Source: an uncultured Oscillospiraceae bacterium
Lineage (GTDB): Bacteria; Bacillota; Clostridia; Oscillospirales; Oscillospiraceae
NCBI GenBank assembly: GCA_934565415.1
Contig: CAKTHQ010000004.1
Coordinates: 1-64,000 of the forward strand
Length of the DNA: 64,000 nucleotides
Reading direction: 5' to 3'
The position numbers and the translations under genes were made by a program. A model generated the notes under the pieces. That model did not search any database. It saw nothing but the letters and a program-made list of their open reading frames with translations, and was not told the DNA's origin. Positions 33,688-41,644 of the stretch are shown here, one piece after another; the first letter of the stretch is position 1, and every line of letters begins with the position of its first letter.

Positions 33688-34685
33688 CTAAACAGGGTAT
33701 GCATTCAATTCGTTATTTTCATCTATAAACGATTTGTAGATTTTCTTTACCCCTGCCTCTTTTGCCATTGCAATTACAAGGTCTTCTTCGGCCCGGTTCA
33801 TGCGCAAACCAAGAACCACTCCATATGGTATCATCTCTACCATAACCGGTGCATTCATTTGCGCATTCGCAATCATCCGCCATTCCTGGTCATATTCGTG
33901 ACATTTCTTCTTGATAAGTGTGGTTCGCTCAGCTTCCCACATAACTGGTTTCATTTTTTCCAGCCACTCAGGAGGAATTGTCTTACCGACGGATTCAGTA
34001 AGCTTTTGCATCATAATATGTTCTGCAAAATTGGTTGCGTCGTAGGGTGTATCCGAATAGTAGATTGGGTATATCGGGGTTCCATACCGTATCCCGCATT
34101 CTTTACATTTTTCCTGTTTGCCGCACAGGAAGGCATTTTCGTCTTCCATATCATAGAACTGAACAAACCCTCGATATTGGTCTGCGTATTTCAGCCAGAG
34201 TGTCTCGTTAAGCCCATTTTCCGAGAAACAGACTGACCACACATTTTTTCTGATCTCATTTCGTATATCAAGCAGATAGTTCTGAAAGTCCGGCAATATG
34301 CCTTGCGCCAACCAGCCCTGAACGCTCTTTACCGTGAGTTGCTCCAGCTTTTCCTCGGGAATTATGCCGCTTAATAATGTTTTGTGCCTTCTATTACTTC
34401 TTGTGTGCGCTCTGGAGTTCTGAAATTCTTCCTGTATTCCTCCATAATTGCGGCAATATTTATGTGCAGGAAGGTATCAAAGGGGTCATCATAATAGTTT
34501 GCCTTTGAGAAATACAGCTTGTTTGTCCGAAGTGCATTCAAACTGTTTGTTGTAACAGGACGGTAACGGTAGAGAAATTTCGGGTATTGAATACTGGCTC
34601 TCAAAGCTTCGCAGTCTTTTTGGGTGTCTGTTCCTTTCAATGAACATAGCGTATTCCAGAATTTTTCGCGTTCCTGGGAATCCAT
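33688..34685 (-). pseudogene. DUF2971-family gene broken by a frameshift
   Basis: The first 104 codons (34685-34371) carry the DUF2971 opening FLYRYRPVTTNSLNALRTNK and LYFSKANYYDDPFD. They stop at TAA soon after an AAAA run (near 34381). The other frame continues KTLLSGIIPEEKLEQLTVKS into the 207-codon C-terminal part, which ends at 33688 with CHEYDQEWRMIA, the typical DUF2971 C-terminal motif. A single-base indel in the A-run restores one protein of about 330 residues. DUF2971 proteins occur in defence regions; function unknown. A sequencing error cannot be excluded. Confidence 0.75.
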
Positions 34686-34742
34686 ACTTTACCTCCTTTG
34701 CTTCTCCGCTGTGTTAATTGCATTTCTATGACAATTCGGTCA

Positions 34743-35318
34743 CTACCCACGTTCTTTAATCTTAGAAACATAATCTACTGCCTTTTTGCCTTTTGCCATT
34801 GGTACTGTTTCTAGAACGCATCTCCTAGAGGTAACATAGTCCGTTGCAACAAAATTCATGTACCTGATCCAATCTGAGACATTGATAACATATAGCACCT
34901 CATTTCTATCAAAATCCGAAGCAACGGCAAATGATTCTATTTTTTGATTATCCGCATCAAATATAAAATCAAAAATATAGGAATGAATCAGCCAGTTGCA
35001 GATTTTATGTGCTTTGATTGTTTCATTCTGTGCATTCTCCCAGTCATGGCTGCCTTCGTTAATAGAATGATGTATCCGATTAAACTCTTTGACTGCGGCA
35101 TATTTCTTTGCCTGTACTGCCCACTCATCGGCTTCGGTACTCAGACGATCACAGTTAATTAACTTGCGGATTATAAACGCAGAGTACAGGATCGCTTTTT
35201 CAATCACGGTACAAGTCCTATCATAGTTTTGGTCGAATTGCTCTGGCTGATTGTACCTTAAAAGCAGATTCTTCCAGCGCCGTAAATCTTGTTTCCACGG
35301 ATAGCTTTCATAGATCAT
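34743..35318 (-). CDS. Hypothetical protein, 191 residues
   Basis: A soluble, Trp- and Asn-rich protein (EYPWKQDLRRWK-like start; HKICNWLIHSYIFDFIFD; DWIRYMNFVATDYV). I do not recognise a family, but proteins of this look are frequent in bacterial genomic islands. It starts at 35318 without a strong ribosome site (AGGTATAATGC). It stands alone, 58 bp upstream of the broken DUF2971 gene on the same strand. Confidence 0.6.
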   Translation of the reverse strand: MIYESYPWKQDLRRWKNLLLRYNQPEQFDQNYDRTCTVIEKAILYSAFIIRKLINCDRLSTEADEWAVQAKKYAAVKEFNRIHHSINEGSHDWENAQNETIKAHKICNWLIHSYIFDFIFDADNQKIESFAVASDFDRNEVLYVINVSDWIRYMNFVATDYVTSRRCVLETVPMAKGKKAVDYVSKIKERG

Positions 35319-35570
35319 GCATTATACCTCAATTTTGCCATTCTTCAGTCTGGGGCGCAATTAGTCATGGCCTTTCGTCAATTATACAGTATGCCACCCT
35401 TTTACGCAATCATCTGCACCATAAATGAAGAAACTTTGGAAAGAATTTGCCCAAGAAATGCCACACCCTGTCAGCAGATTGTCTTTCGGAATCATCTATT
35501 TGCAACAAAAGCTACATTTCGTTTTCTAAGCAGAGATTTCAAATCCACCACCGAAACCACGCTTTCCAAT

Positions 35571-35672
35571 AGCCGCCTTTGGGATCATGATGTGTGCTGA
35601 TGCGCCCGGTTGCCGTGCTGTAAAGCTTGGGCGCATCTCAAAAGGCGGTTGCTTTACGGCAGTCGCCTTTTT
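35571..35672 (+). promoter_or_regulatory. Attenuator-like RNA with competing hairpins
   Basis: CCGCCTTT (35573-35580) can pair with AAAGGCGG (35641-35648), enclosing a perfect 9-bp hairpin GATGCGCCC/GGGCGCATC (35599-35607 with 35629-35637). The same AAAAGGCG (35640-35647) can instead pair with CGCCTTTT (35664-35671), forming a terminator followed by T residues. Mutually exclusive antiterminator and terminator stems are the hallmark of an attenuator or riboswitch. The controlled gene is unclear; the next gene on this strand starts at 36282. Confidence 0.5.
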
Positions 35673-35818
35673 GTGTAACAAATAGGGGGGAGAATCGGCG
35701 TTTGTTTTCCCTGAGAGCGGCGAATGGACCACGGACTGTGTGTTTTCTCATGGGAGATTTTTCAGGGAATACAGACGGGAAAAACCACGAAAATCAACAC
35801 TTATTTTTGCCCAGAAGG

Positions 35819-35853
35819 TCATCCCGGTTTCGCATTGCGCGAAACCGGGATGA
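35819..35853. repeat. Perfect 15-bp inverted repeat
   Basis: TCATCCCGGTTTCGC (35819-35833) and its exact complement (35839-35853) around ATTGC. It may be a cruciform, protein site or hairpin; no U-run follows. Confidence 0.7.
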
Positions 35854-36281
35854 TACGGCCATGTCCAACCACCATCTGTGGGACACGGGGCTATCTTTGG
35901 AATCCAAGGGCTGCTGTCCATGATATGGATGTGGAATACACCATGCACCGCCTTCATTTTTGTTCAAGGGTTTGGGATTTGCCCAATAACAAGTTTCGCA
36001 AGTGGGTACGCACTTGCTGTGCTTGCTACTGTATCTTTTTACTGCTTATGCAATACGGAAATCATCCGATTTGCGTCCATAAAATTTTTTGTGAAGAATT
36101 TTCTCGATTCTGGTTGCTGATTTCAGACTTTCTGGATTACTAAGACAAAGGGAGAAATTGCCCCCCGCCCATGCCGAGTGGAGGGTGCAGATTTTGAGGC
36201 GGCGGATACAGGAAAGAAGTACGCCTATTTGCATTAAAAAAGGAAACTCTGGGAATAATTCGGAGAAAAGGGGGCAGTAAC

Positions 36282-36545
36282 ATGGAAATTATTCAGGATG
36301 ATGCAAAGAAGCTGGTACAGGTGTGGCTGAGTCGAAAGGAGAGTGGGGACGAGGCACTGCAAAATCAGCTGAAGCCCATGTATGCCCAGTGGAAGCAGCA
36401 GAAATATATGGTGGCGGTATTTCACTCCGGGCAGGAGGATTTGAAGGAGAACACCATGGCGCTGCTGGCGTATAACAAACGGCGCAGTGCGGAACTGGCG
36501 GTGCAGCGGGAGAAGAAGCGGCGCAAGGCAAGCATGGAACGCTGA
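36282..36545 (+). CDS. Small basic protein upstream of the recombinase operon
   Basis: An 87-residue, highly charged helical protein (VQVWLSRKESGD; QWKQQKYMVAVFHSGQEDLK; C-terminal KKRRKASMER). No family assigned; small proteins of this kind accompany serine recombinases in clostridial elements. Its size and charge would fit a recombination-directionality factor, which is inference. The start ATG at 36282 follows AAGGGGGCAG. It is followed by a terminator at 36554-36584. Confidence 0.65.
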   Translation: MEIIQDDAKKLVQVWLSRKESGDEALQNQLKPMYAQWKQQKYMVAVFHSGQEDLKENTMALLAYNKRRSAELAVQREKKRRKASMER

Positions 36546-36553
36546 GAACTTGA

Positions 36554-36584
36554 CGGGAAGGAGCAATCTTTCCCGCCTTTTTTC
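36554..36584 (+). terminator. Rho-independent terminator
   Basis: CGGGAA..TTCCCG hairpin followed by CCTTTTTTC, after the 87-residue gene and before the rhuM-recombinase promoter. Confidence 0.75.
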
Positions 36585-36594
36585 TCTTTTTGTC

Positions 36595-36623
36595 TTGCAA
36601 TAAGCAAAACTCTATGTTACAAT
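36595..36623 (+). promoter_or_regulatory. Vegetative-type promoter of the rhuM-recombinase pair
   Basis: TTGCAA (36595-36600), 17-bp spacer, TACAAT (36618-36623). ACGATATG is repeated just before the start codon. No sporulation sigma-factor promoter could be recognised here. Confidence 0.6.
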
Positions 36624-36672
36624 ATTATCTGTAATAGGAAAAACAGAAACAACGATATGGAGAAATAACGAT

Positions 36673-37698
36673 ATGAGCGAGGAAATGGTGAAAGGCGGCG
36701 AAATCCTGCTATACCAGAACGGTGCGGAAAAGGAAGTCGTAAATGTGGTATTTCACGATGAAAACTTCTGGCTGACGCAAAAGGGCATGGCAGAACTTTT
36801 CGGTGTCAAAGTGCCTGCCATCAGCAAGCACTTGAAGAACATCTTCTTGGACGAAGAATTGGATGAATCCATGGTTGTTTCCAAAATGGAAATAACCACG
36901 CCCCATGGAGCTATAGAGGGAAAGACCCAGACAAATGAGGCAAATTTCTACAATCTCGATGCCATTATTGCCGTAGGCTACCGTGTGAACTCCAAAAAGG
37001 CCACCCGGTTCCGCCAGTGGGCGACGAAAACGCTGAAAGAGTACATCCAGAAGGGCTTTGTTCTCAACGATGAGATGATGAAGAACGGCCGCCCCTTTGG
37101 CAAGGATTACTTTGATGAGCTGCTGGAACGGATCCGGGAAATTCGTGCCAGCGAGCGGCGGGCCTATCAGAAAATTGCGGATGTGTTTGAACAGTGCAGC
37201 TATGACTACGACAAAAACAGCGAGACAACGAAAGCTTTCTATGCCTTTGTCCAGAACAAGCTGCACTATGCCGTCACCGGCAAGACGGCGGCGGAGCTGC
37301 TTTCCCAGCGGGCCACTCTGGACAGCCCCACCATGGGTCTGACCACCTGGAAGGGGGCACCGGATGGGAAAATCCTCAAAAGTGACACACTGGTGGCGAA
37401 GAATTACCTGAATCAGAAGGAGCTTTCCCGGCTGAACCGTCTGGTGACCATGTTCATCGACTATGCCGAGCTGATGGCAGAGGACGAGCAGCTCATGTCC
37501 ATGCAGGACTGGCTGAAAGAGACGGACCGTTTTCTGACCAACAACCGCCGCCAGGTACTGGATGGCAAGGGCCACATTTCCCGGGAGGCGGCGGTGAAAA
37601 AGGTCAGCGGCATCTATGAGGAATTCCGCAAACGGCAGGATGCAGACTATATTTCCGAATTTGACCGTCAAACCGAAAAATACCTCAAGGGAGAATAA
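36673..37698 (+). CDS. RhuM-family protein (virulence-protein/antirepressor-like)
   Basis: A 341-residue protein of the RhuM family. The N-terminal winged-helix part reads VVFHDENFWLTQKGMAELF and ISKHLKNIFLDEELDE; the conserved core reads NLDAIIAVGYRVNSKKATRFRQWA, followed by LNEKELSRLNRLV-type helices (here NQKELSRLNRLVTMFIDYAE). The molecular function of the family is unknown, but it is frequent in mobile elements and resembles phage antirepressors. It stops 2 bp before the recombinase start, so the two are co-expressed and it may control recombinase activity or direction. Confidence 0.85.
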   Translation: MSEEMVKGGEILLYQNGAEKEVVNVVFHDENFWLTQKGMAELFGVKVPAISKHLKNIFLDEELDESMVVSKMEITTPHGAIEGKTQTNEANFYNLDAIIAVGYRVNSKKATRFRQWATKTLKEYIQKGFVLNDEMMKNGRPFGKDYFDELLERIREIRASERRAYQKIADVFEQCSYDYDKNSETTKAFYAFVQNKLHYAVTGKTAAELLSQRATLDSPTMGLTTWKGAPDGKILKSDTLVAKNYLNQKELSRLNRLVTMFIDYAELMAEDEQLMSMQDWLKETDRFLTNNRRQVLDGKGHISREAAVKKVSGIYEEFRKRQDADYISEFDRQTEKYLKGE

Positions 37699-37700
37699 CC

Positions 37701-39854
37701 ATGACCGAAACCTTTGACATTGCCGGCTACTGCCGTATCTCCGTAGACGAGGAGCTGGACCGGGATAACGTTTCCATTGAAAACCAAAAGTCCATCATCC
37801 GGGATTTTGTGAACCGCCGTTTTCCGGGAAGCAGCCTGAGCTTTTACGAAGACCGGGACCGTTCCGGCTATACCTTTGAACAGCGGGAGGGCTACCAGGC
37901 CATGCGAAAGGGGCTGATCCGGCATCAGTATGACATTCTGGTGGTGAAGGATTTTTCCCGATTCTCCCGGCGAAATTCCCGGGGGCTGGTGGAATTGGAG
38001 GATCTGCGGGATGCAGGCGTTCGCATCATTTCCGTGGGGGACAACATCGACTTTCCCAACGATGACGACTGGCTGAAAATCCAGTTTCAGTTTCTCATCA
38101 ACGAAATGCCTGTCACCGACACCAGCAAGAAGGTGAAAAACGTCATCCGGCGGCGGCAGGCCGATGGGAAATGGCTGTGCGCCGCCCCCTACGGCTATAT
38201 CATCAACAGGCAGAAGGAATTTGAGATCGTCCCTACAGAAGCGGAGATCGTCCGGCAGATTTTTGACCTGTACAACAACCAGGGCTGGGGCTACAAGAAA
38301 ATCGCCAACTACCTGACGGAGCAGGGCATTCCAACTCCCCGGATGTCGGAGCAGATGCGCAAGGAGGCGGCGGGGGAACCCACCAGCCGGAAAACCAAGG
38401 CCGCCTGGGCCATCGTCACGGTGCAGGGGATTTTAGACAATGATTTTTATATCGGCACTTTCCGGCAAGCCAAATATACTCGGGCCAAGATCAACGGCAA
38501 GGATGTGAAACGGGACGAGGAGGAGCATATCGTCATTGAGAACCACCACCAGCCCATTATCGACTACCGCACCTTTGCCACCACCCGTGCCCTCCGGGAG
38601 AAGCGTTCCACCGCCAATTACCGGGGCGTGAAGAAGTACGACAACGTGTACTCCGGCTTCCTGTTCTGCGGGGACTGCGGCAGCCCCATGTTTGCCATGA
38701 GCCGCAGGGATTTGAGTGCCGCCTACACCTGCGGCACCTACCACCGCCGGGGTCGTTCCGGGTGCAGCTCCCACCACATCCGGGTGGACAAGCTGGACGA
38801 GCTGCTGAAAATCTATGTGCGGCGGGTCAGGGAGCATTCCCATACCATGCTGGAAGAACTGAACGCCGAGCTGGCACGGCAGGATTCCGATGTGGTGGAA
38901 ACGGAGCAGTCCGCCGACCATCTGGCCCAGGTCATGGAGGAGCTGCGGGAGGAGCTGAAAGCCACCAAGCGGCAGCGCATCCGGGACATGGTCAAGCACC
39001 CGGATCAGGAGGAGCTTCTGGCAGAGACTTACGATGAGCTGGAAGCGGACCTGCAAAAGAAAATCGAGGGGCTATCTCACCAGATCGGTATGCTCTCGGA
39101 CAAGCGGAACACCATCATTCAGGCGGGGCGTGCCGCCAAAACCGCCATGGAGGTATTCGGGGACATTCTTTCCAAGGAAACGCTGGAACGAAACGATTTA
39201 GAGCTGCTGATAGAGCGCATCGACGTATTCGAGGATCGGCTGGAAATCCGGCTCCACAGCGATGTGGACACCCTGCTCCACGTCAACCAGGGAGACATTG
39301 CCGTAAATTTTAATTCCGGCACGGAAAATAGCGAAAATACACTGATCCAGTCCTCCAAAAACCACGAGGACAAGGTTTTCCGTGTCAATGTTATCGGTGA
39401 CGGCGACCCGTTGGAAATTTATACGGAGAAGGACGGCGGGGTGATTTTCCGGAAGTATTCCCCTATGGGGGACCTGCAGGAGTTTGCTTCCCAGATGTGT
39501 GAGTCCATCTCCGCGGCCACGGGGCACATTGCGGCCATTGCGGACCGGGACGGGATCATTGCGCTGCACGGGGCGCCCCGGAAGGAGCTATTGGACAAGC
39601 CCAACTCCCCGGAGCTGGAAAAACTGATGGAGCAGCGGAAGAACTACCTCTACCAGTCCGGGGACAGCCCCATTCCCGCCTCCCAGGGAGAGGAAAAGTA
39701 TCACCTGGGGGCGGCGTCGCCCATTCTCTCCCAGGGGGACCTGATGGGCAGCGTCCTATTGCTTCTTGGAGAGCAGGATAAGCCCCTGGGAATCAGCGAC
39801 CAGAACCTGACCAAAACCGTGGCCGGATTTTTGGGACGGCAGATGGAAAGCTAA
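37701..39854 (+). CDS. Large serine recombinase whose frame continues into the SpoVT C-terminal domain
   Basis: The 717-codon frame begins with a serine resolvase catalytic domain: IAGYCRISVDEE with nucleophile S14, then VVKDFSRFSRR. The recombinase domain follows (PYGYIINRQKEFEIVPTEAE; FYIGTFRQAKY), then a zinc ribbon (FCGDCGSPM..YTCGTYHRRGRSGC) and a coiled coil to about residue 560. From G568 (39402) the sequence is SpoVT: GDPLEIYTEKDGGVIFRKYS through the GAF-like sensor to the stop at 39854. In the excised circle the same frame would instead end after 23 different codons from the left end, giving 594 residues. It should catalyse integration and, with a directionality factor, excision. Confidence 0.93.
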   Translation: MTETFDIAGYCRISVDEELDRDNVSIENQKSIIRDFVNRRFPGSSLSFYEDRDRSGYTFEQREGYQAMRKGLIRHQYDILVVKDFSRFSRRNSRGLVELEDLRDAGVRIISVGDNIDFPNDDDWLKIQFQFLINEMPVTDTSKKVKNVIRRRQADGKWLCAAPYGYIINRQKEFEIVPTEAEIVRQIFDLYNNQGWGYKKIANYLTEQGIPTPRMSEQMRKEAAGEPTSRKTKAAWAIVTVQGILDNDFYIGTFRQAKYTRAKINGKDVKRDEEEHIVIENHHQPIIDYRTFATTRALREKRSTANYRGVKKYDNVYSGFLFCGDCGSPMFAMSRRDLSAAYTCGTYHRRGRSGCSSHHIRVDKLDELLKIYVRRVREHSHTMLEELNAELARQDSDVVETEQSADHLAQVMEELREELKATKRQRIRDMVKHPDQEELLAETYDELEADLQKKIEGLSHQIGMLSDKRNTIIQAGRAAKTAMEVFGDILSKETLERNDLELLIERIDVFEDRLEIRLHSDVDTLLHVNQGDIAVNFNSGTENSENTLIQSSKNHEDKVFRVNVIGDGDPLEIYTEKDGGVIFRKYSPMGDLQEFASQMCESISAATGHIAAIADRDGIIALHGAPRKELLDKPNSPELEKLMEQRKNYLYQSGDSPIPASQGEEKYHLGAASPILSQGDLMGSVLLLLGEQDKPLGISDQNLTKTVAGFLGRQMES
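39382..39440 (+). other. Right attachment site (attR)
   Basis: GTGTCAATG (39382-39390) inside the recombinase 3' end, 11 bp, then the core GGCGACCCGTTG (39402-39413), then spoVT sequence. Confidence 0.85.
39402..39854 (+). pseudogene. spoVT: spoVT 3' fragment (sensor domain)
   Basis: Codons matching SpoVT from GDPL onward: EIYTEKDGGVIFRKYSPMGD, LQEFASQMCESISAATGHIA, then IADRDGIIALHGAPRKELLD, ending with VAGFLGRQMES. It is separated from its own start by the 18.45-kb element and is now read as the tail of the recombinase. The part after the core is 146 codons; with the 34 left of the element this gives a full-length SpoVT of 180. Confidence 0.93.
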
Positions 39855-39857
39855 GAA

Positions 39858-39899
39858 AAAATGTCATTGCGAGTCGGTACCGGTTCGCAATGACATTTT
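39858..39899. terminator. Bidirectional terminator after spoVT/rqcH
   Basis: Perfect 15-bp stem AAAATGTCATTGCGA/TCGCAATGACATTTT, with U-runs on both strands. It serves the recombinase-spoVT frame and the convergent rqcH. The GTCATTGCGA arms match the dispersed REP-like repeat. Confidence 0.85.
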
Positions 39900-39901
39900 G
39901 T

Positions 39902-41644
39902 TTATTTCTTCTCCGCATTCAGCGGGTCCACCCGGACATCCGGGTATGGGTTGACGATGGCGGTGCGGTAGGTATGGTAGATGACCATGCCGGGCTTGCC
40001 GCTGGGGACCTTTTTCACCTGCTTGACGGTGGTTACATCCACGGGGATGTTCTGGCCGCCGGTGGATTCGGCGTAGTAGGCGGCCAGCTGGGCGGCCTGG
40101 GTGACGGTGTCGTCCGGAGGCTGGCGGCCGTTACAGGAAATGATGACATGGCTGCCGTGGACCTTGGAGGCGTGGCACCAGACATCGTCCTTCCTGGCCA
40201 GCTTGAAGGTCAGCTCATCATTTTGCCGGTTGTTTCTGCCAACATAGATAGGGAAGCCGTCGGTGCTTTCAAACCGCATGGGGGAAAGCTTTGCCGTCTT
40301 CATCCGCTTCCGGGCAGAATCCATCCTTACATAGCCCCCGGCATAGAGCTCCTGTCGGATTTCCTCCAGCTCCGCGTCCTGCCGGGCCCGGTTCAGCTCC
40401 TCCAGCACGCTTTCCAGGTAGCTGAGCTCCTCCCGGCCGATCTCCAGCTGGTGGGTCAGCTCCTTTTCGGCGTTTTTCATCCGGGTGTAGTCCTTGTAGA
40501 ACTTGGCGGCGTTCTGCTGGGGGGAAAGGATGGGGCTTAAGGGAATTTCGATTTCCTTCATATCCTCATCGTAGAAGTCCTCACAGAGGATCTTGGTCTC
40601 CCCCTTGCGGATGCGGTGGATATTGGCGGTGAGGATGTCCCCCAGCTGCCGCAGGCGCTCCCGGTCGTAGGTTTGGGTAAGCTCCTTTTCCTGGATGGCA
40701 ATTTTCCGGCGGAGCCGCTGGGCGTGGTTACTAACGGTTTTCCGCAGGGCCTGGCCCTTCTGGCGCATGGCGTCCTTCCGGTCCCGGAGGGTGTAGAAGC
40801 CATCCAGAAGGCCACTGAAGCTCTCGGCCTTTTGACAGTCTCCGTACTCCCGGATGGGGCAGAAGGCGAACTGCTTGGGGCTGCCCTCTTTATCGGCCCA
40901 GAAGTAAGGGGCAGGGTTTTGGAGGGCCTCCCGGAAGAAGGCGCAGAGCTTTCCGGCGGTGGAGCCGTCCATCTGGGATACCCGGCCGTCGGTGCTCCCC
41001 AGGGCATACAGTGCCGCCTCCCGGCAGACCAGGGGAGACAGGCCGCCCAAAGCATCCATCAGCCGGTCGCAGAGCACATCCGCCCCAGGGGCGGAAAGAA
41101 TGGCGGCAAAGCCCTGCTCGTCCAAGGCCTTGGGGTCCTGCTTTTCCACCTTGGAGGGGGCCTGGTAGTTGAGCCCCGGCAAGGCGGGGCGGCTGGTTTC
41201 GTCCAGGCCCACCCGGCGCAGGCAGTCCAAAATCCGCCCGTCGGGGCCTAAGAGGTACACATTGCAGGTCCGGCCCATGAGCTCCGCCACCATTGTCTTT
41301 TGGATGGGGTAGCCCATTTCGTCGGTGCAGTCAAAGGTAAAAAAGGCTGCCCGCTCCATGGGGATCTGGCGAATGGAATTCAGCCTTGCCCCCAACAGGT
41401 GCTTCCGCAGGAACATACAGAACATAGGGGGCTCCGGGGGATTTTCCGGGGAAGCGGAGGTCAGGTGCAGCCGGGGGGCGGTGGGGTTGGCGGCAATCAG
41501 CAGCTTTTCCCGGCCCTGCTGGCACCGCAAAAGGAAAATCAGAGTATCCCGGCTGGGCTGGTAGATTTTCTCCACCCGGGCACAGGCGCACTTTTCCTCC
41601 GTTTCCTTTAAAACGCAGGATAGGTATTGGGCATCAAAGGCCAT
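39902..41644 (-). CDS. rqcH: Rqc2 homologue RqcH (NFACT protein)
   Basis: A 580-residue NFACT protein (older name fibronectin-binding protein FbpA). It has an N-terminal NFACT-N domain (MAFDAQYLSCVLKE; MVAELMGRTCNVYLL), a long coiled coil (about 280-420) and the C-terminal NFACT-R domain with GFPIYVGRNNRQNDELTFK and DVWCHASKVHGSHVII. RqcH binds stalled 50S subunits and adds alanine tails to nascent chains for degradation. It overlaps mrnC by 11 bp in a compact three-gene set (hepT-like, mrnC, rqcH). Confidence 0.93.
   Translation of the reverse strand: MAFDAQYLSCVLKETEEKCACARVEKIYQPSRDTLIFLLRCQQGREKLLIAANPTAPRLHLTSASPENPPEPPMFCMFLRKHLLGARLNSIRQIPMERAAFFTFDCTDEMGYPIQKTMVAELMGRTCNVYLLGPDGRILDCLRRVGLDETSRPALPGLNYQAPSKVEKQDPKALDEQGFAAILSAPGADVLCDRLMDALGGLSPLVCREAALYALGSTDGRVSQMDGSTAGKLCAFFREALQNPAPYFWADKEGSPKQFAFCPIREYGDCQKAESFSGLLDGFYTLRDRKDAMRQKGQALRKTVSNHAQRLRRKIAIQEKELTQTYDRERLRQLGDILTANIHRIRKGETKILCEDFYDEDMKEIEIPLSPILSPQQNAAKFYKDYTRMKNAEKELTHQLEIGREELSYLESVLEELNRARQDAELEEIRQELYAGGYVRMDSARKRMKTAKLSPMRFESTDGFPIYVGRNNRQNDELTFKLARKDDVWCHASKVHGSHVIISCNGRQPPDDTVTQAAQLAAYYAESTGGQNIPVDVTTVKQVKKVPSGKPGMVIYHTYRTAIVNPYPDVRVDPLNAEKK

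Larger units (their letters stand above)
35319..36281. other. Long non-coding stretch rich in hairpins
   Basis: No supported protein gene in about 960 bp. It contains the attenuator-like RNA at 35571-35672, a perfect 15-bp palindrome at 35819-35853, and a smaller inverted repeat GCAAGTGGGTACGCACTTGC near 36000. Several short frames cross it without ribosome sites. Confidence 0.6.
20948..39413 (+). mobile_element. spoVT-interrupting integrative element, 18,454 bp, serine-recombinase type
   Basis: Bounded by the direct repeat GGCGACCCGTTG at 20948-20959 (left) and 39402-39413 (right). Both copies fall on the same codon phase of spoVT (G-D-P-L). Joining the outer ends restores spoVT. Joining the inner ends gives a circle in which GTGTCAATG (39382-39390) and CATTGACAC (20967-20975) form an inverted repeat around the core, as expected for a serine-integrase attP. 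Cargo from left to right is hsdR, three small genes, hsdS, dinD, hsdM, fic, unknowns, HEPN/MNT, Mrr-like nuclease, DUF2971, unknowns, rhuM-like and the recombinase. No phage structural or conjugation genes were seen, so it is a defence-carrying integrative element rather than a prophage. Confidence 0.92.

Noticed and set aside
36585..36672. A sporulation-specific promoter for the recombinase
   Set aside because: Only a vegetative-type TTGCAA-17-TACAAT is visible; no sigma E, F, G or K pattern was found.
20948..39413. Calling the element a prophage or conjugative element
   Set aside because: No capsid, terminase, tail, relaxase or type IV secretion genes are present; cargo is defence and unknown genes only.
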